A stretch of 36,371 bases of DNA from Candidatus Cryosericum hinesii (GTDB taxonomy: Bacteria; Caldisericota; Caldisericia; Cryosericales; Cryosericaceae). Position numbers and translations under genes: made by a program. The stretch spans positions 11,419-47,789 of the forward strand of contig NZ_QXIW01000029.1 of assembly GCF_003570985.1 (NCBI RefSeq). Reading direction: 5' to 3'. The stretch's first letter is position 1; each line of letters opens with the position of its first letter. The notes beneath the pieces are model-generated. The model was not told where the DNA came from, ran no database searches, and was given only the letters and a program-made list of their open reading frames with translations. Positions 1 through 7,346 of this stretch are shown in pieces.

Positions 1-99
1 GAATTCCTTCGTAGCCTTGCCGGCTTTTGTGATGGCGATGCGGATCTTGGCTTGGTCGAAGAGTACTTTTTCACCCGTGCGCTTGATTACGTATTGCAT
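1..99 (-). CDS. ATP-cone protein, N-terminal fragment; probably ribonucleoside-triphosphate reductase
   Basis: The leftward frame begins at ATG 97-99 and stays open for 33 codons to the window edge, so only the start of the gene is present. The peptide begins MQYVIKRTGEKVLFDQAKI, which is the opening of an ATP-cone domain (the VIKR-G-x-x-x-x-FD-x-x-KI pattern). ATP-cones are allosteric nucleotide-binding modules at the N-terminus of ribonucleotide reductase large subunits. In NrdR the cone follows a zinc ribbon, which is absent here, so a reductase (class III NrdD or class II) is the better reading. A purine-rich GGGGGCG lies about 7 bases before the ATG and a good promoter lies upstream. The rest of the gene is needed to fix the class. 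Confidence 0.7.
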   Translation of the reverse strand, partial: MQYVIKRTGEKVLFDQAKIRIAITKAGKATKEF

Positions 100-186
100 A
101 CGTATCGCCCCCAGCTGTTGTTGATGGCCTTGACTCATTGTGCGCCGGATACTTCAGATTGTTGCACCCTCAGCGGGCACATAACC

Positions 187-214
187 ATTCTACGGTGGCA
201 AGGGTGTGCGTCAA
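187..214 (-). promoter_or_regulatory. sigma-70-type promoter for the ATP-cone gene
   Basis: Read on the minus strand: TTGACG (209-214), a 16-base spacer, TAGAAT (187-192). It points at the ATP-cone gene start at 99 and leaves a leader of about 80 bases. I saw no clear NrdR box. Confidence 0.6.
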
Positions 215-438
215 GTATTGTGAAGATGCGGCTCAGGGGCTTGACAGAACGAAAATACCTGTTCTGGGAAGGACGCCCCGTTCTGAATTGTCCACTTGAT
301 CGTGACGACGCGCGAATGGGAGGACCGCTTGCTCTCAATCCTGGTCTTGGCGGCGGCGACAAGACTCCTGTACGCATCCCGAGGCCGTACAGAAGTACCC
401 CTCGCATTGAACCAACATGCTTAGGGGGAGGTACCGCT
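215..438. other. intergenic region with two small inverted repeats
   Basis: No convincing gene is seen here. A 90-codon leftward frame at 135-407 overlaps the promoter at 187-214 and resembles nothing I recognise. Two stem-loops follow each other: GTCTTG/CAAGAC (344-349 with 360-365) and CTGTACG/CGTACAG (368-374 with 386-392). They lie 3' of moxR on the minus strand and may mark its 3' end, but no T-run follows, so I do not call a terminator. Confidence 0.35.
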
Positions 439-1389
439 TCATTGCTTGCTGTAGTCGGCCAGTTTGGGGATGGAGACGTTCTTGAGAGTATTGGTCACGA
501 CCTCGTTGGTTGTAACGCCCCGGAGACGGGCTTCAGCCTGCAGAATGAGCCGGTGTCCCGAGACGAACGGGAAAACCAGCTTGATGTCATCCGGGATGAC
601 GAAGTCGCGATTCTGGAGATACGCGTATGCCTTACTGAGGCGCATAAGGTCGATGCTGCCACGGGGAGACAGTCCCAGGTAGACCGTATCGTCATGCCGC
701 GTGGCGTCGACCAGGGAGACGACGTAGCTGATGAGTTCCGGTGCGATGAAGACGTCCTCGACCTCTTTTTGCATCGTTGTCAGGTCGTCACGGGAGACGA
801 TACGGACGTCGTCGCTGATGACCTTGACCCGGGCGTAGAAGCCGGTTACGATCTCCTCTTCCTTCTCCTTGCTCGGGTATCCAATCGTCAGCCGGGCCAT
901 GAAGCGGTCCAGCTGGGCCTCGGGCAACGGGAACGTACCCTCGTACTCGATGGGGTTCATGGTCGCCATGACCACGAACGGGCGGTCCAGCTTGACGATG
1001 GTCCCGTCGATAGTGACCTGGTATTCGGCCATGGCCTCGAGAAGCGCTGACTGCGTCTTGGGGGTGCCGCGGTTGATCTCGTCTGCGAGCAGAAGGTTGG
1101 TGAAGATCGGCCCTCGTTTCAGCCGGAATTCCTGCGTTTTCTGGTCATAGACTGAGACGCCGGAAATATCCGATGGCAAGAGGTCCGGAGTGAACTGGAT
1201 ACGCTTGAACTCCAGCCCCAGCGAGCGGGAGATGAGGTTGGCGAGTGTTGTCTTGCCCAGGCCAGGGACATCCTCGAGGAAGATGTGCCCACCGGCGAGC
1301 AGCGTCGCAAAGGCCACGTCGACAACCGTATTCTTGCCAACGAAGTACTGTTCGACGTAGGATATGGCTTTGTTCAGGTTTTCGTTCAT
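439..1389 (-). CDS. MoxR-family AAA+ ATPase
   Basis: A 316-residue protein, full length for the MoxR family of AAA+ chaperone-like ATPases, which work with DUF58 and von Willebrand-type partners to mature or insert cofactors into envelope or metalloenzyme complexes. Walker A is VPGLGKTT (41-48), Walker B is LLLADE (ending 104), and sensor 1 is MATMNP. The start is placed at ATG 1387-1389 because AAGGAG stands a few bases before it; a frame-compatible ATG at 1434 would add 15 unlikely residues. It is the last gene of a leftward group (DUF58, DUF4129 protein, moxR), but 102 bases separate it from the DUF4129 gene and this gap holds its own promoter. The substrate is not known. Confidence 0.92.
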   Translation of the reverse strand: MNENLNKAISYVEQYFVGKNTVVDVAFATLLAGGHIFLEDVPGLGKTTLANLISRSLGLEFKRIQFTPDLLPSDISGVSVYDQKTQEFRLKRGPIFTNLLLADEINRGTPKTQSALLEAMAEYQVTIDGTIVKLDRPFVVMATMNPIEYEGTFPLPEAQLDRFMARLTIGYPSKEKEEEIVTGFYARVKVISDDVRIVSRDDLTTMQKEVEDVFIAPELISYVVSLVDATRHDDTVYLGLSPRGSIDLMRLSKAYAYLQNRDFVIPDDIKLVFPFVSGHRLILQAEARLRGVTTNEVVTNTLKNVSIPKLADYSKQ

Positions 1390-1422
1390 CGTCGACTCCT
1401 TCTGTAGTCTACTGTCTTCTCC

Positions 1423-1449
1423 ATTGTAGACCATTCAGCTCGAAATCAA
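1423..1449 (-). promoter_or_regulatory. probable promoter for moxR
   Basis: Minus strand TTGATT (1444-1449), 15-base spacer, TACAAT (1423-1428), about 34 bases before the moxR ATG. It suggests moxR can be expressed apart from the two upstream genes. Confidence 0.45.
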
Positions 1450-1491
1450 CGACCCCCGCACCGGTCACCGGCACGTTACAGGTCGGTCGGG

Positions 1492-3009
1492 TTATGAGGA
1501 GACGGGCAATGCCCCCTCGGTTCTGATCCGTGGGTGCTGCGCCTCGACCTTTAGCATTTCCAGCAGTTTCTGGTATGCGGCTTTGGCAAGTCTCACCTGA
1601 TCGGGAGTCACGTCGACCGTTGAGTAACGCGCGATGTAGAACAGTCGTCCCAGAACGTCGACCTGCTCGGCCAGGTCAGGATACCACCGGGCAACGCGAG
1701 CCGTCAGTTCTGTCGGCGTTTCTCCACGCACCATCGCAAGGTCGAGTGGATACAAGGCGTTGGCGGCCATATAGAAGATCGCGATGACTGTCCCGCGTGG
1801 GTCGCGCAGCAAGTCTTCGTCATCCAGACTGCGGATCCTCTTGATGGTTCGTTCGATGATGATGCGGTCACGCCTGCGTCCAATACCCTCGAGACGGCCC
1901 CACTGCGTTGCGAAAGCTTGCCGAGTACACGTGATGGCGCAATAAAGCACTGTCAGAATCGACAGGTTGCGCAGGACGAGTCGCAATGCTATGACGGCAG
2001 AAGATGGGAAGAGATTGACCTTCAACCTGAGTGCCAGGAACATCTGCCAGGTACGCGGCACCAGAAGTTTCCCGTCGATGATCCAGGGCGAAGAAGGGCC
2101 AAACATCAGCGTGTTCAGAGTCTTGCTGTGCATGCTTATGAGAACGAGGAAGATGCAGTCCATGCCGAGCAACAGGAGGAGGGCAGGCACAAGTCTCCGC
2201 AGGGATCTTCCCGGACCCTGCTGCAGGACGCCTCCTAGGAATATCCACGCAAGCAGGATCATGAGTGGGGCCATCAGCATGGAGAGGGCGAGAACCTGGA
2301 GTTCTTCGGCGAGTGAAATCCGCATCAACCAGGAACCGAGGAGACTCGTCGCAGCGGCTGGCCAGGGTTTCCACCAGTTCGTGGTATGGCGTCTTGTGAT
2401 GAAGTCCACGGCGGTAGGACGGCCAAACAGGAAGTTTTGCAAACTCTGGGCAGTCGATGCGCTGAACGGGCCCGTCTCGACCGGTAATGACGTCGCCAGG
2501 ACCGTGACCACGATCAGAATGATGGCAACTGGTATCAGTCGCTGCAGAAACCTCGGCCGATCCTCGTCTGTTCCTGCGAGCAGCAGTGCCAGCACGAGGA
2601 GGAGTGACAGCACGGCGATTGACACGGCGGCGCCTGCGACGTCCAGCGTGATCAGCAGTGCCAGCCACACGACATTGCCAAGGTAAACCGGTTCCCCGGG
2701 AGTCTTCAGCCTGGTGAGCACGATGCCGGCGTAGAAGAGCATTGGTACGAGGAGGAAGAAGAATTCCCGGTAGCGGGCCGCGTAATCGATGGCCAGACGC
2801 TGATTATTTGTGGCCAGAACACTCACCAGGGCAACGGCGATGATGGCTTCCCACGTCAGCCTGCGCCGTTGAAGCCACGGTCCCGCCACCAGGACAGCCA
2901 GTGCCGGCACCACGATCCACAGTGGGATAGTAGCGCGTGCTGTCCAGAAGACCAGGAGTGTCGCTACCATCATGAAGGAGACATGCAGCAGTGATTTCTC
3001 GTGGTTCAT
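1492..3009 (-). CDS. polytopic membrane protein with C-terminal DUF4129 domain
   Basis: A 505-residue protein with about ten hydrophobic membrane segments between residues 8 and 360, then a cytoplasmic C-terminal part. Residues about 405-480 (pattern R-G-E-T-P-T-E-L...Y-I-A-R-Y-S) match DUF4129, the tail domain of TgpA-type membrane transglutaminases. The transglutaminase Cys-His-Asp core that usually lies between the membrane part and DUF4129 is not there, so this is a transglutaminase-less version or another scaffold. It starts 2 bases after the DUF58 stop with GGGAGAG as ribosome site, so the two are translationally linked. It probably works with the DUF58 protein and MoxR in the envelope. 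Confidence 0.75.
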   Translation of the reverse strand: MNHEKSLLHVSFMMVATLLVFWTARATIPLWIVVPALAVLVAGPWLQRRRLTWEAIIAVALVSVLATNNQRLAIDYAARYREFFFLLVPMLFYAGIVLTRLKTPGEPVYLGNVVWLALLITLDVAGAAVSIAVLSLLLVLALLLAGTDEDRPRFLQRLIPVAIILIVVTVLATSLPVETGPFSASTAQSLQNFLFGRPTAVDFITRRHTTNWWKPWPAAATSLLGSWLMRISLAEELQVLALSMLMAPLMILLAWIFLGGVLQQGPGRSLRRLVPALLLLLGMDCIFLVLISMHSKTLNTLMFGPSSPWIIDGKLLVPRTWQMFLALRLKVNLFPSSAVIALRLVLRNLSILTVLYCAITCTRQAFATQWGRLEGIGRRRDRIIIERTIKRIRSLDDEDLLRDPRGTVIAIFYMAANALYPLDLAMVRGETPTELTARVARWYPDLAEQVDVLGRLFYIARYSTVDVTPDQVRLAKAAYQKLLEMLKVEAQHPRIRTEGALPVSS

Positions 3010-3011
3010 GG

Positions 3012-4253
3012 TCAGGTCTCTCCCAGGGCGGCGAGGGTATCGTTGAGACCGATGATGGACAAATCCACGCTGGCATCTCTCAGGATTCTCTGCGTCTTCT
3101 TGAGCCGGGCAATCTGTTCGATATCTGGCATGAAGTATGGGACTGCCCGCTCACCGTACAGCAGGAAGCTTCCGTATGGGAACAGGCAGATCGAAATGCG
3201 AGAGAACTGCCCCTGCATGCGAAGCAGCGCTCCAATCTCCTCTTCCTTCAGCTCGTGCTGGATGAGAAACAGTTGTGAGCGGGCGGGGATGCGGAGCCGT
3301 TCCCGTCTGAGATAGTCGAGGAACACCGTACTGGACGGTTCCCGGTCCATACGGGCCCGCGCGTGCGCAAGCAGGCGATAACAGGCGAACAGATGGGTCG
3401 CGTCCTTCGAGAAGCTATTGGAGGAGAGCGTCTCCTCTCCCAGAACGGTAAGCCCGAAGGGCAGCTTGTGGTCATAGGAATATTGGAGGACACTCGCGCC
3501 CACCATGGTCATGTAATCTTCGAAGGTTTCCAGGGTAAAACTGGGCTCGCGCCGAAGCGTCAGGTTGAGCAGGATGACAACGGTCTTTGAAGCGGACGGG
3601 GCAAACTCCTTCACCATGAGCTCACCCCTGTGAGCACTCATCTTCCAGTGAATACGGTTCATGGGGTCACTTTCGTAGGGTCGCACTCCCGCAAGCTGCG
3701 AGACATCATAGTTGGGTGCGAACTTGACCCGCTGACCATCGAGGGGAGAGGTCAGTGAGATGCGCAGTTTCTCGAGGGGAAGGACCGTGGGGAATACCGT
3801 GAGCTTCTCATCTGCTATCAGGCGTCTGCTGATGCGGAACAGGCGTAGAGGGTCGGTCACGGTCAGGATACACTCCCCCAGGTCATACACCCCTCGACGG
3901 TTGACGTGGAACTGCAGGACGTACGTCCGGTCGTGCCACGAGGAGCTTTCGCGGATGATGTATTCAGGGACCAGTGGCTCAAGTTGGATCGAGAGAGGGG
4001 AACGTCGCGGGATGCCCTCAAGAGAAATCGTCAGTGTGTCCTGTGACTTCATCTGCACGACTGCCTGTCGCAGACGCTTGACGACACTGATGCGGTCACT
4101 TGTCCGCAATACCAGCGGGACCATGATTGCCGTGTACGTTGTGATGAGGGTCGCAAGATAGAACAGGGACCGGGTGCCGAGGATGAGCCATGATACCGTC
4201 GCGAGCGAGGATATAAGGATTGCGCGGCCTGCGACGCGGAGAATTCGCCTCAT
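3012..4253 (-). CDS. DUF58 protein
   Basis: A 413-residue protein with two N-terminal membrane helices (about 9-27 and 30-48) and a DUF58 signature at about 191-217 (R-P-Y-E...R-I-H-W-K-M-S-A...V-K-E-F). DUF58 proteins are standard partners of MoxR ATPases. The vWA-like part after the signature reads V-V-I-L-L-N-L-T-L, so the D-x-S-x-S metal motif (MIDAS) is not evident. I chose ATG 4251-4253 (GAGGG 5 bases upstream); a GTG at 4284-4286 would add 11 residues. It is the first gene of the leftward group and is divergent from degV1, with its own promoter at 4354-4381. Confidence 0.85.
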   Translation of the reverse strand: MRRILRVAGRAILISSLATVSWLILGTRSLFYLATLITTYTAIMVPLVLRTSDRISVVKRLRQAVVQMKSQDTLTISLEGIPRRSPLSIQLEPLVPEYIIRESSSWHDRTYVLQFHVNRRGVYDLGECILTVTDPLRLFRISRRLIADEKLTVFPTVLPLEKLRISLTSPLDGQRVKFAPNYDVSQLAGVRPYESDPMNRIHWKMSAHRGELMVKEFAPSASKTVVILLNLTLRREPSFTLETFEDYMTMVGASVLQYSYDHKLPFGLTVLGEETLSSNSFSKDATHLFACYRLLAHARARMDREPSSTVFLDYLRRERLRIPARSQLFLIQHELKEEEIGALLRMQGQFSRISICLFPYGSFLLYGERAVPYFMPDIEQIARLKKTQRILRDASVDLSIIGLNDTLAALGET

Positions 4254-4353
4254 GCCGCCCTCACGATTCCATGTCCTGTCTTGCACGGTATCCCGAGTGC
4301 CTCATGCCAAGACCACCTCTTTGCCAGTCAGCCAAGTACTGCAGACTACAAAT

Positions 4354-4381
4354 ATTGTACGGTGACAGGGCTGATTTGCAA
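4354..4381 (-). promoter_or_regulatory. promoter for the DUF58 operon
   Basis: Minus strand TTGCAA (4376-4381), 16-base spacer, TACAAT (4354-4359). The leader to ATG 4253 is about 95 bases. Confidence 0.55.
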
Positions 4382-4442
4382 TGCTGGAGCGGTGCAAGAG
4401 GATGCCACAGGGGTACCGGGACGAGATCTCAACCTTGGCTGG

Positions 4443-4471
4443 TTGTTGCGAACCGCTTTTTCTGGTAGACT
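4443..4471 (+). promoter_or_regulatory. promoter for degV1
   Basis: TTGTTG (4443-4448), 17-base spacer, TAGACT (4466-4471), followed by GGAGG and the ATG at 4503. It lies about 60 bases from the divergent DUF58 promoter. Confidence 0.5.
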
Positions 4472-4502
4472 ACACAAGCGAATACGCGGAGGTGAACGAC
4501 GC

Positions 4503-5345
4503 ATGGTACAAGTTGTCATGGACACGACAACAGGCATGACCAGACAGGAGTTCGACCAGTCAGGCATAACGATGATCCCTCTCTACGTCCGGGACGGCGA
4601 CAAGGTCTACCGGGAACAGGTGGATATCTTTCCTGACGAGTTCTACCGGCGGGAAAGGGCGGGTCTCATTTATGAGACCGCTCAGACGAATCCTGCAGAC
4701 CTGGTTTCCGTGTTCAAGCCCATCGTGGAAGCTGGCGACGAAGTCGTATGTGTGCTCATCTCAAGCGCCATCTCGGGTTCTGTGAACGCAGCGCATGTCG
4801 CTGCCCAGATGCTCGGGGCCGAAGACAGGATTACTGTCGTAGATTCTCTGGAATCCGGCTACGGTGAGGCATACCTTGGTCACACGGCAAAGAAGATGGC
4901 CGATGCCGGGGAAAGTCGCGTGGAAATTGTTCGGGCTCTTGCCGACATTCGGAGTCGGACGCGCACGTACTTCATCATGGAATCACTCAAGTGGCTGTTC
5001 CACGGGGGTCGTCTGACGGGAGCACAGTACTTCGTTGGATCTGTGATCAAGTTGAACCCGATTGTCTGGTTTGATGAGGCTGGACGTATGACGTCCTACG
5101 ACAAGACACGAACCATCAAGGTTGCCAAGGACCACATGCGCCAGCTTGTCGCAGACTGTGGCAAGAACGGGGTCGAGGCTGCGACCCTGCATTGGCCGGA
5201 CAATCTGAATGAGGCTCAGGGGTTCCACGCCGAGATGGAGGAAATCCTCCAGGCCCCCGTGTCCTATACCAAGCTGTCGTGTGTACTGGGCGTGCACACG
5301 GGCCCTGACCTTCTCGGGCCTTGTATCATCATGAAGGCGTCGTGA
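4503..5345 (+). CDS. DegV family protein 1 (fatty-acid-binding type)
   Basis: A 280-residue DegV/EDD-fold protein. Family landmarks are the opening V-M-D-T-T-T-G-M-T, the T-A-Q-T-N-P loop (about 59-64), the S-S-A-I-S-G-S loop (about 87-93), G-G-R-L-T-G in the middle, and the C-terminal V-H-T-G-P with His265. Proteins of this family (for example FakB) carry a fatty acid in a buried pocket and hand it to a FakA-type kinase for acyl-phosphate synthesis; no fakA is seen in this window. Start: GGAGGTGAACGACGC precedes ATG 4503. It is closest to degV2 (downstream, same strand) and forms with it a subgroup opening V-V-M-D-[ST]-T. Confidence 0.88.
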   Translation: MVQVVMDTTTGMTRQEFDQSGITMIPLYVRDGDKVYREQVDIFPDEFYRRERAGLIYETAQTNPADLVSVFKPIVEAGDEVVCVLISSAISGSVNAAHVAAQMLGAEDRITVVDSLESGYGEAYLGHTAKKMADAGESRVEIVRALADIRSRTRTYFIMESLKWLFHGGRLTGAQYFVGSVIKLNPIVWFDEAGRMTSYDKTRTIKVAKDHMRQLVADCGKNGVEAATLHWPDNLNEAQGFHAEMEEILQAPVSYTKLSCVLGVHTGPDLLGPCIIMKAS

Positions 5346-5475
5346 CCACATCATCTAGTCGGATCAGCCGGCGATGCCGACCCTCAAGCTGTCGTGTAGC
5401 ACGATGGACGCGTTTGCAAGTGACAACAGAAAATAGTGACAGGCGGCCCACAAAAGGGCCCTGGAAAGGAGTCGA

Positions 5476-6342
5476 ATGATCAAAGTTGTCATGGACTCGA
5501 CGAGTGGCATGACTGTCGAGGACTTCGAGAAGGCAGGTATGGTCATGGTGCCTCTTTACATCCGTGAAGGAGAGACTCTCTATCGCGACGGCGTCGACAT
5601 CAAGCCGGCCGAGTTCTACAGGAAGGAGCGGGAGGGCGTCATCTTCGAGAGCGCGCAGACCAATCCCGACGACCTGGTGCGCATCTTCCGGCCGATCGTG
5701 GAGGCTGGAGACGAAATCGTCTGTGTCATGATATCGGGGGCTATTTCGGGGTCCGTCAATGCGGGTCGCGTTGCCGCCCAGACGCTGGAGGCCGAGGATC
5801 GGATTTCCATCGTGGACTCTCGCCAAAGCGGCTACTGCCAGCTTACGATGGGCAGGCTGGCCAAGAGCATGGCAGATGAGGGCAAGAGTCGTGCTCAGAT
5901 CGTCGAAGCGCTCACCGAGCTGCGGGACCGCACGTGGGTCTACTTCATCATGGAATCGCTCCACTGGCTGTACAAGGGCGGCCGCCTCACGGGCGCGCAG
6001 GCCCTCATCGGGACGATCATCCAGCTCAAACCTATTGTCTGGTTTGACGACCTTGGTCGCATGGTAACGCACGACAAGATCCGAACAATCAAAGCGGGCA
6101 AGGAACGACTCAAGGAGCTGGTCCTGGAAATGGCCTCATATGGCGTGGTGTCTGCAGGGTTGCACTGGGCCGATAACTGGGATGAAGCCAAGGAATTCGG
6201 AGACTGGATGGAATCTGTGCTCCACGTACCAGTCGAGTACAACAGGGTCTCCTGTGTCGTCGGCTGTCACGTGGGTCCGACGGTTCTGGGACCCGTCGTC
6301 GTCATGAAGGAGAAGCCAAAGGCGAAAAATCGCGTAGACTGA
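5476..6342 (+). CDS. DegV family protein 2 (fatty-acid-binding type)
   Basis: A 288-residue paralogue of degV1 with the same landmarks: V-M-D-S-T-S-G-M-T opening, S-A-Q-T-N-P loop, S-G-A-I-S-G-S loop, G-G-R-L-T-G, and C-H-V-G-P with His265 in the position of the carboxylate-binding histidine. GGAAAGGAG ends a few bases before the ATG. The last 9 residues (KPKAKNRVD) extend past the usual family end, and the 3' end overlaps the convergent EamA gene by 41 bases. The 130-base gap from degV1 has a small GGCCC/GGGCC stem-loop about 20 bases upstream of the start, so the two genes may not be made at equal levels. Confidence 0.88.
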   Translation: MIKVVMDSTSGMTVEDFEKAGMVMVPLYIREGETLYRDGVDIKPAEFYRKEREGVIFESAQTNPDDLVRIFRPIVEAGDEIVCVMISGAISGSVNAGRVAAQTLEAEDRISIVDSRQSGYCQLTMGRLAKSMADEGKSRAQIVEALTELRDRTWVYFIMESLHWLYKGGRLTGAQALIGTIIQLKPIVWFDDLGRMVTHDKIRTIKAGKERLKELVLEMASYGVVSAGLHWADNWDEAKEFGDWMESVLHVPVEYNRVSCVVGCHVGPTVLGPVVVMKEKPKAKNRVD

Positions 6343-7201
6343 GCAGGACGCCCAGAAGGACGACGGCTCCACCTGTCAGTTGCATCACTGTTACTGTTTC
6401 GTGCAGCACGACCCAGGAGGTTAGCACACCGAAGACCGGGATAAGGTTGAGGATGTTGACCGCCTGGGTCGATGTCATTCTGGCGACCCCATAGTTGTAT
6501 AGTGAGTACCCTCCGACCGAACAGAATACCGCCAGATAGATGACGGCCCAGACAGCTGCGGCGGGGATTGGGAAGACCGGCCGCTCGAACACCCCTACCA
6601 GAGGAAGCAGGACGATACTGCCGAACAGCATCTGAAACATCGCAGTCCTGCTGGCTGAGCTGTTCTTGGACAAGTTCTTGACCAGGATGCTGTAGAATGC
6701 CCAGCAGATGCCTGAGAGGATAATGAGTCCATCGCCAAGCAGGCGTTTCCCTTCCAGAGTCCCTCCCAGCGAACGTGGGTTGACGATGAGGACGACGCCG
6801 ACGACGGACAGCGCAATGCCCGCGAGGGTGGTATGCGAGAACCTCCTGTGGTACACAAGAGCTTCCACCAGGAGCGACAGCACGGGAAAGACACCCATCA
6901 TGAGCGAGATCTCGGAGGCCGTTGACAGGGTGAGTCCCACGTTCTCGAAGATGTGGTTCAGCGTATAGCCCAGGACTCCTCCCAGAATCATGGTGCCGAA
7001 TGCCCGGCGGTCCAGGCGGAGGTCTTCGTGACGAAAGAGCAGCCAGACGAGCAGGATAGCGCTTGCGAGCACGAAGCGTATCCAGGCGAGCGAAAGCGGC
7101 GGAATCGAGCGCAGGGCCAGCTTGGACACGGTAAAGGACGTTCCCCAGACGAACGCTGATGCTACGACGGACGCTATGTTGGCAGTTCGGCTTGTCCGCA
7201 T
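6302..7201 (-). CDS. EamA/DMT-superfamily transporter
   Basis: A 299-residue protein with ten predicted membrane helices in two EamA repeats (first about 8-140, second about 153-292). The W-G-T-S-F-T-V-S-K stretch in helix 1 and N-L-I-P-V-F-G-V-L-T in helix 9 are typical of drug/metabolite transporters. The substrate (amino acids, nucleosides, other metabolites) cannot be told from sequence. No Shine-Dalgarno sequence stands before ATG 7199-7201, yet a strong promoter ends 9 bases upstream, so the mRNA probably starts almost at the ATG. Any later start would remove helix 1. The 3' end overlaps degV2 tail to tail. Confidence 0.85.
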   Translation of the reverse strand: MRTSRTANIASVVASAFVWGTSFTVSKLALRSIPPLSLAWIRFVLASAILLVWLLFRHEDLRLDRRAFGTMILGGVLGYTLNHIFENVGLTLSTASEISLMMGVFPVLSLLVEALVYHRRFSHTTLAGIALSVVGVVLIVNPRSLGGTLEGKRLLGDGLIILSGICWAFYSILVKNLSKNSSASRTAMFQMLFGSIVLLPLVGVFERPVFPIPAAAVWAVIYLAVFCSVGGYSLYNYGVARMTSTQAVNILNLIPVFGVLTSWVVLHETVTVMQLTGGAVVLLGVLLSLRDFSPLASPS

Positions 7202-7210
7202 GATTGTATG

Positions 7211-7239
7211 ATGGTACCTCTACCAGCAGCTCTTGTCAA
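7211..7239 (-). promoter_or_regulatory. promoter for the EamA transporter, leaderless geometry
   Basis: Minus strand TTGACA (7234-7239), exact 17-base spacer, TACCAT (7211-7216). A start site about 7 bases beyond the -10 would fall only 2-4 bases before the ATG. Confidence 0.55.
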
Positions 7240-7282
7240 AGAGGGGGGGTGCGAGGCTACACCTGTACTGCCGAGAAGGAGA

Positions 7283-7312
7283 GAAGCCCCGGTGGTTCAT
7301 GTCCGGGGCTTC
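7283..7312 (-). terminator. hairpin terminator after the PFK/two-component operon
   Basis: Perfect 10-bp stem GAAGCCCCGG/CCGGGGCTTC (7283-7292 with 7303-7312) with a 10-base loop, located 35 bases after the response regulator stop. Read leftward it is followed by TCTCCTTCTC, T-rich but not a clean run. Confidence 0.75.
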
Positions 7313-7346
7313 GTAGAATAAGGAGGTCAGTTGCAGGGTGTCGTCG

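Noticed and set aside
135-407. 90-codon leftward frame in the first intergenic region
   Set aside because: It spans the ATP-cone gene promoter, has no ribosome site and no recognisable pattern.
52-1050. Long rightward open frame of 332 codons
   Set aside because: It lies antisense to moxR and the ATP-cone start; the encoded protein has no domain and biased composition, as expected from the mirror of GC-rich codons.
1450-1491. Hairpin of CCGG units between the DUF4129 gene and moxR
   Set aside because: Only four pairs around a three-base loop; too weak to call.
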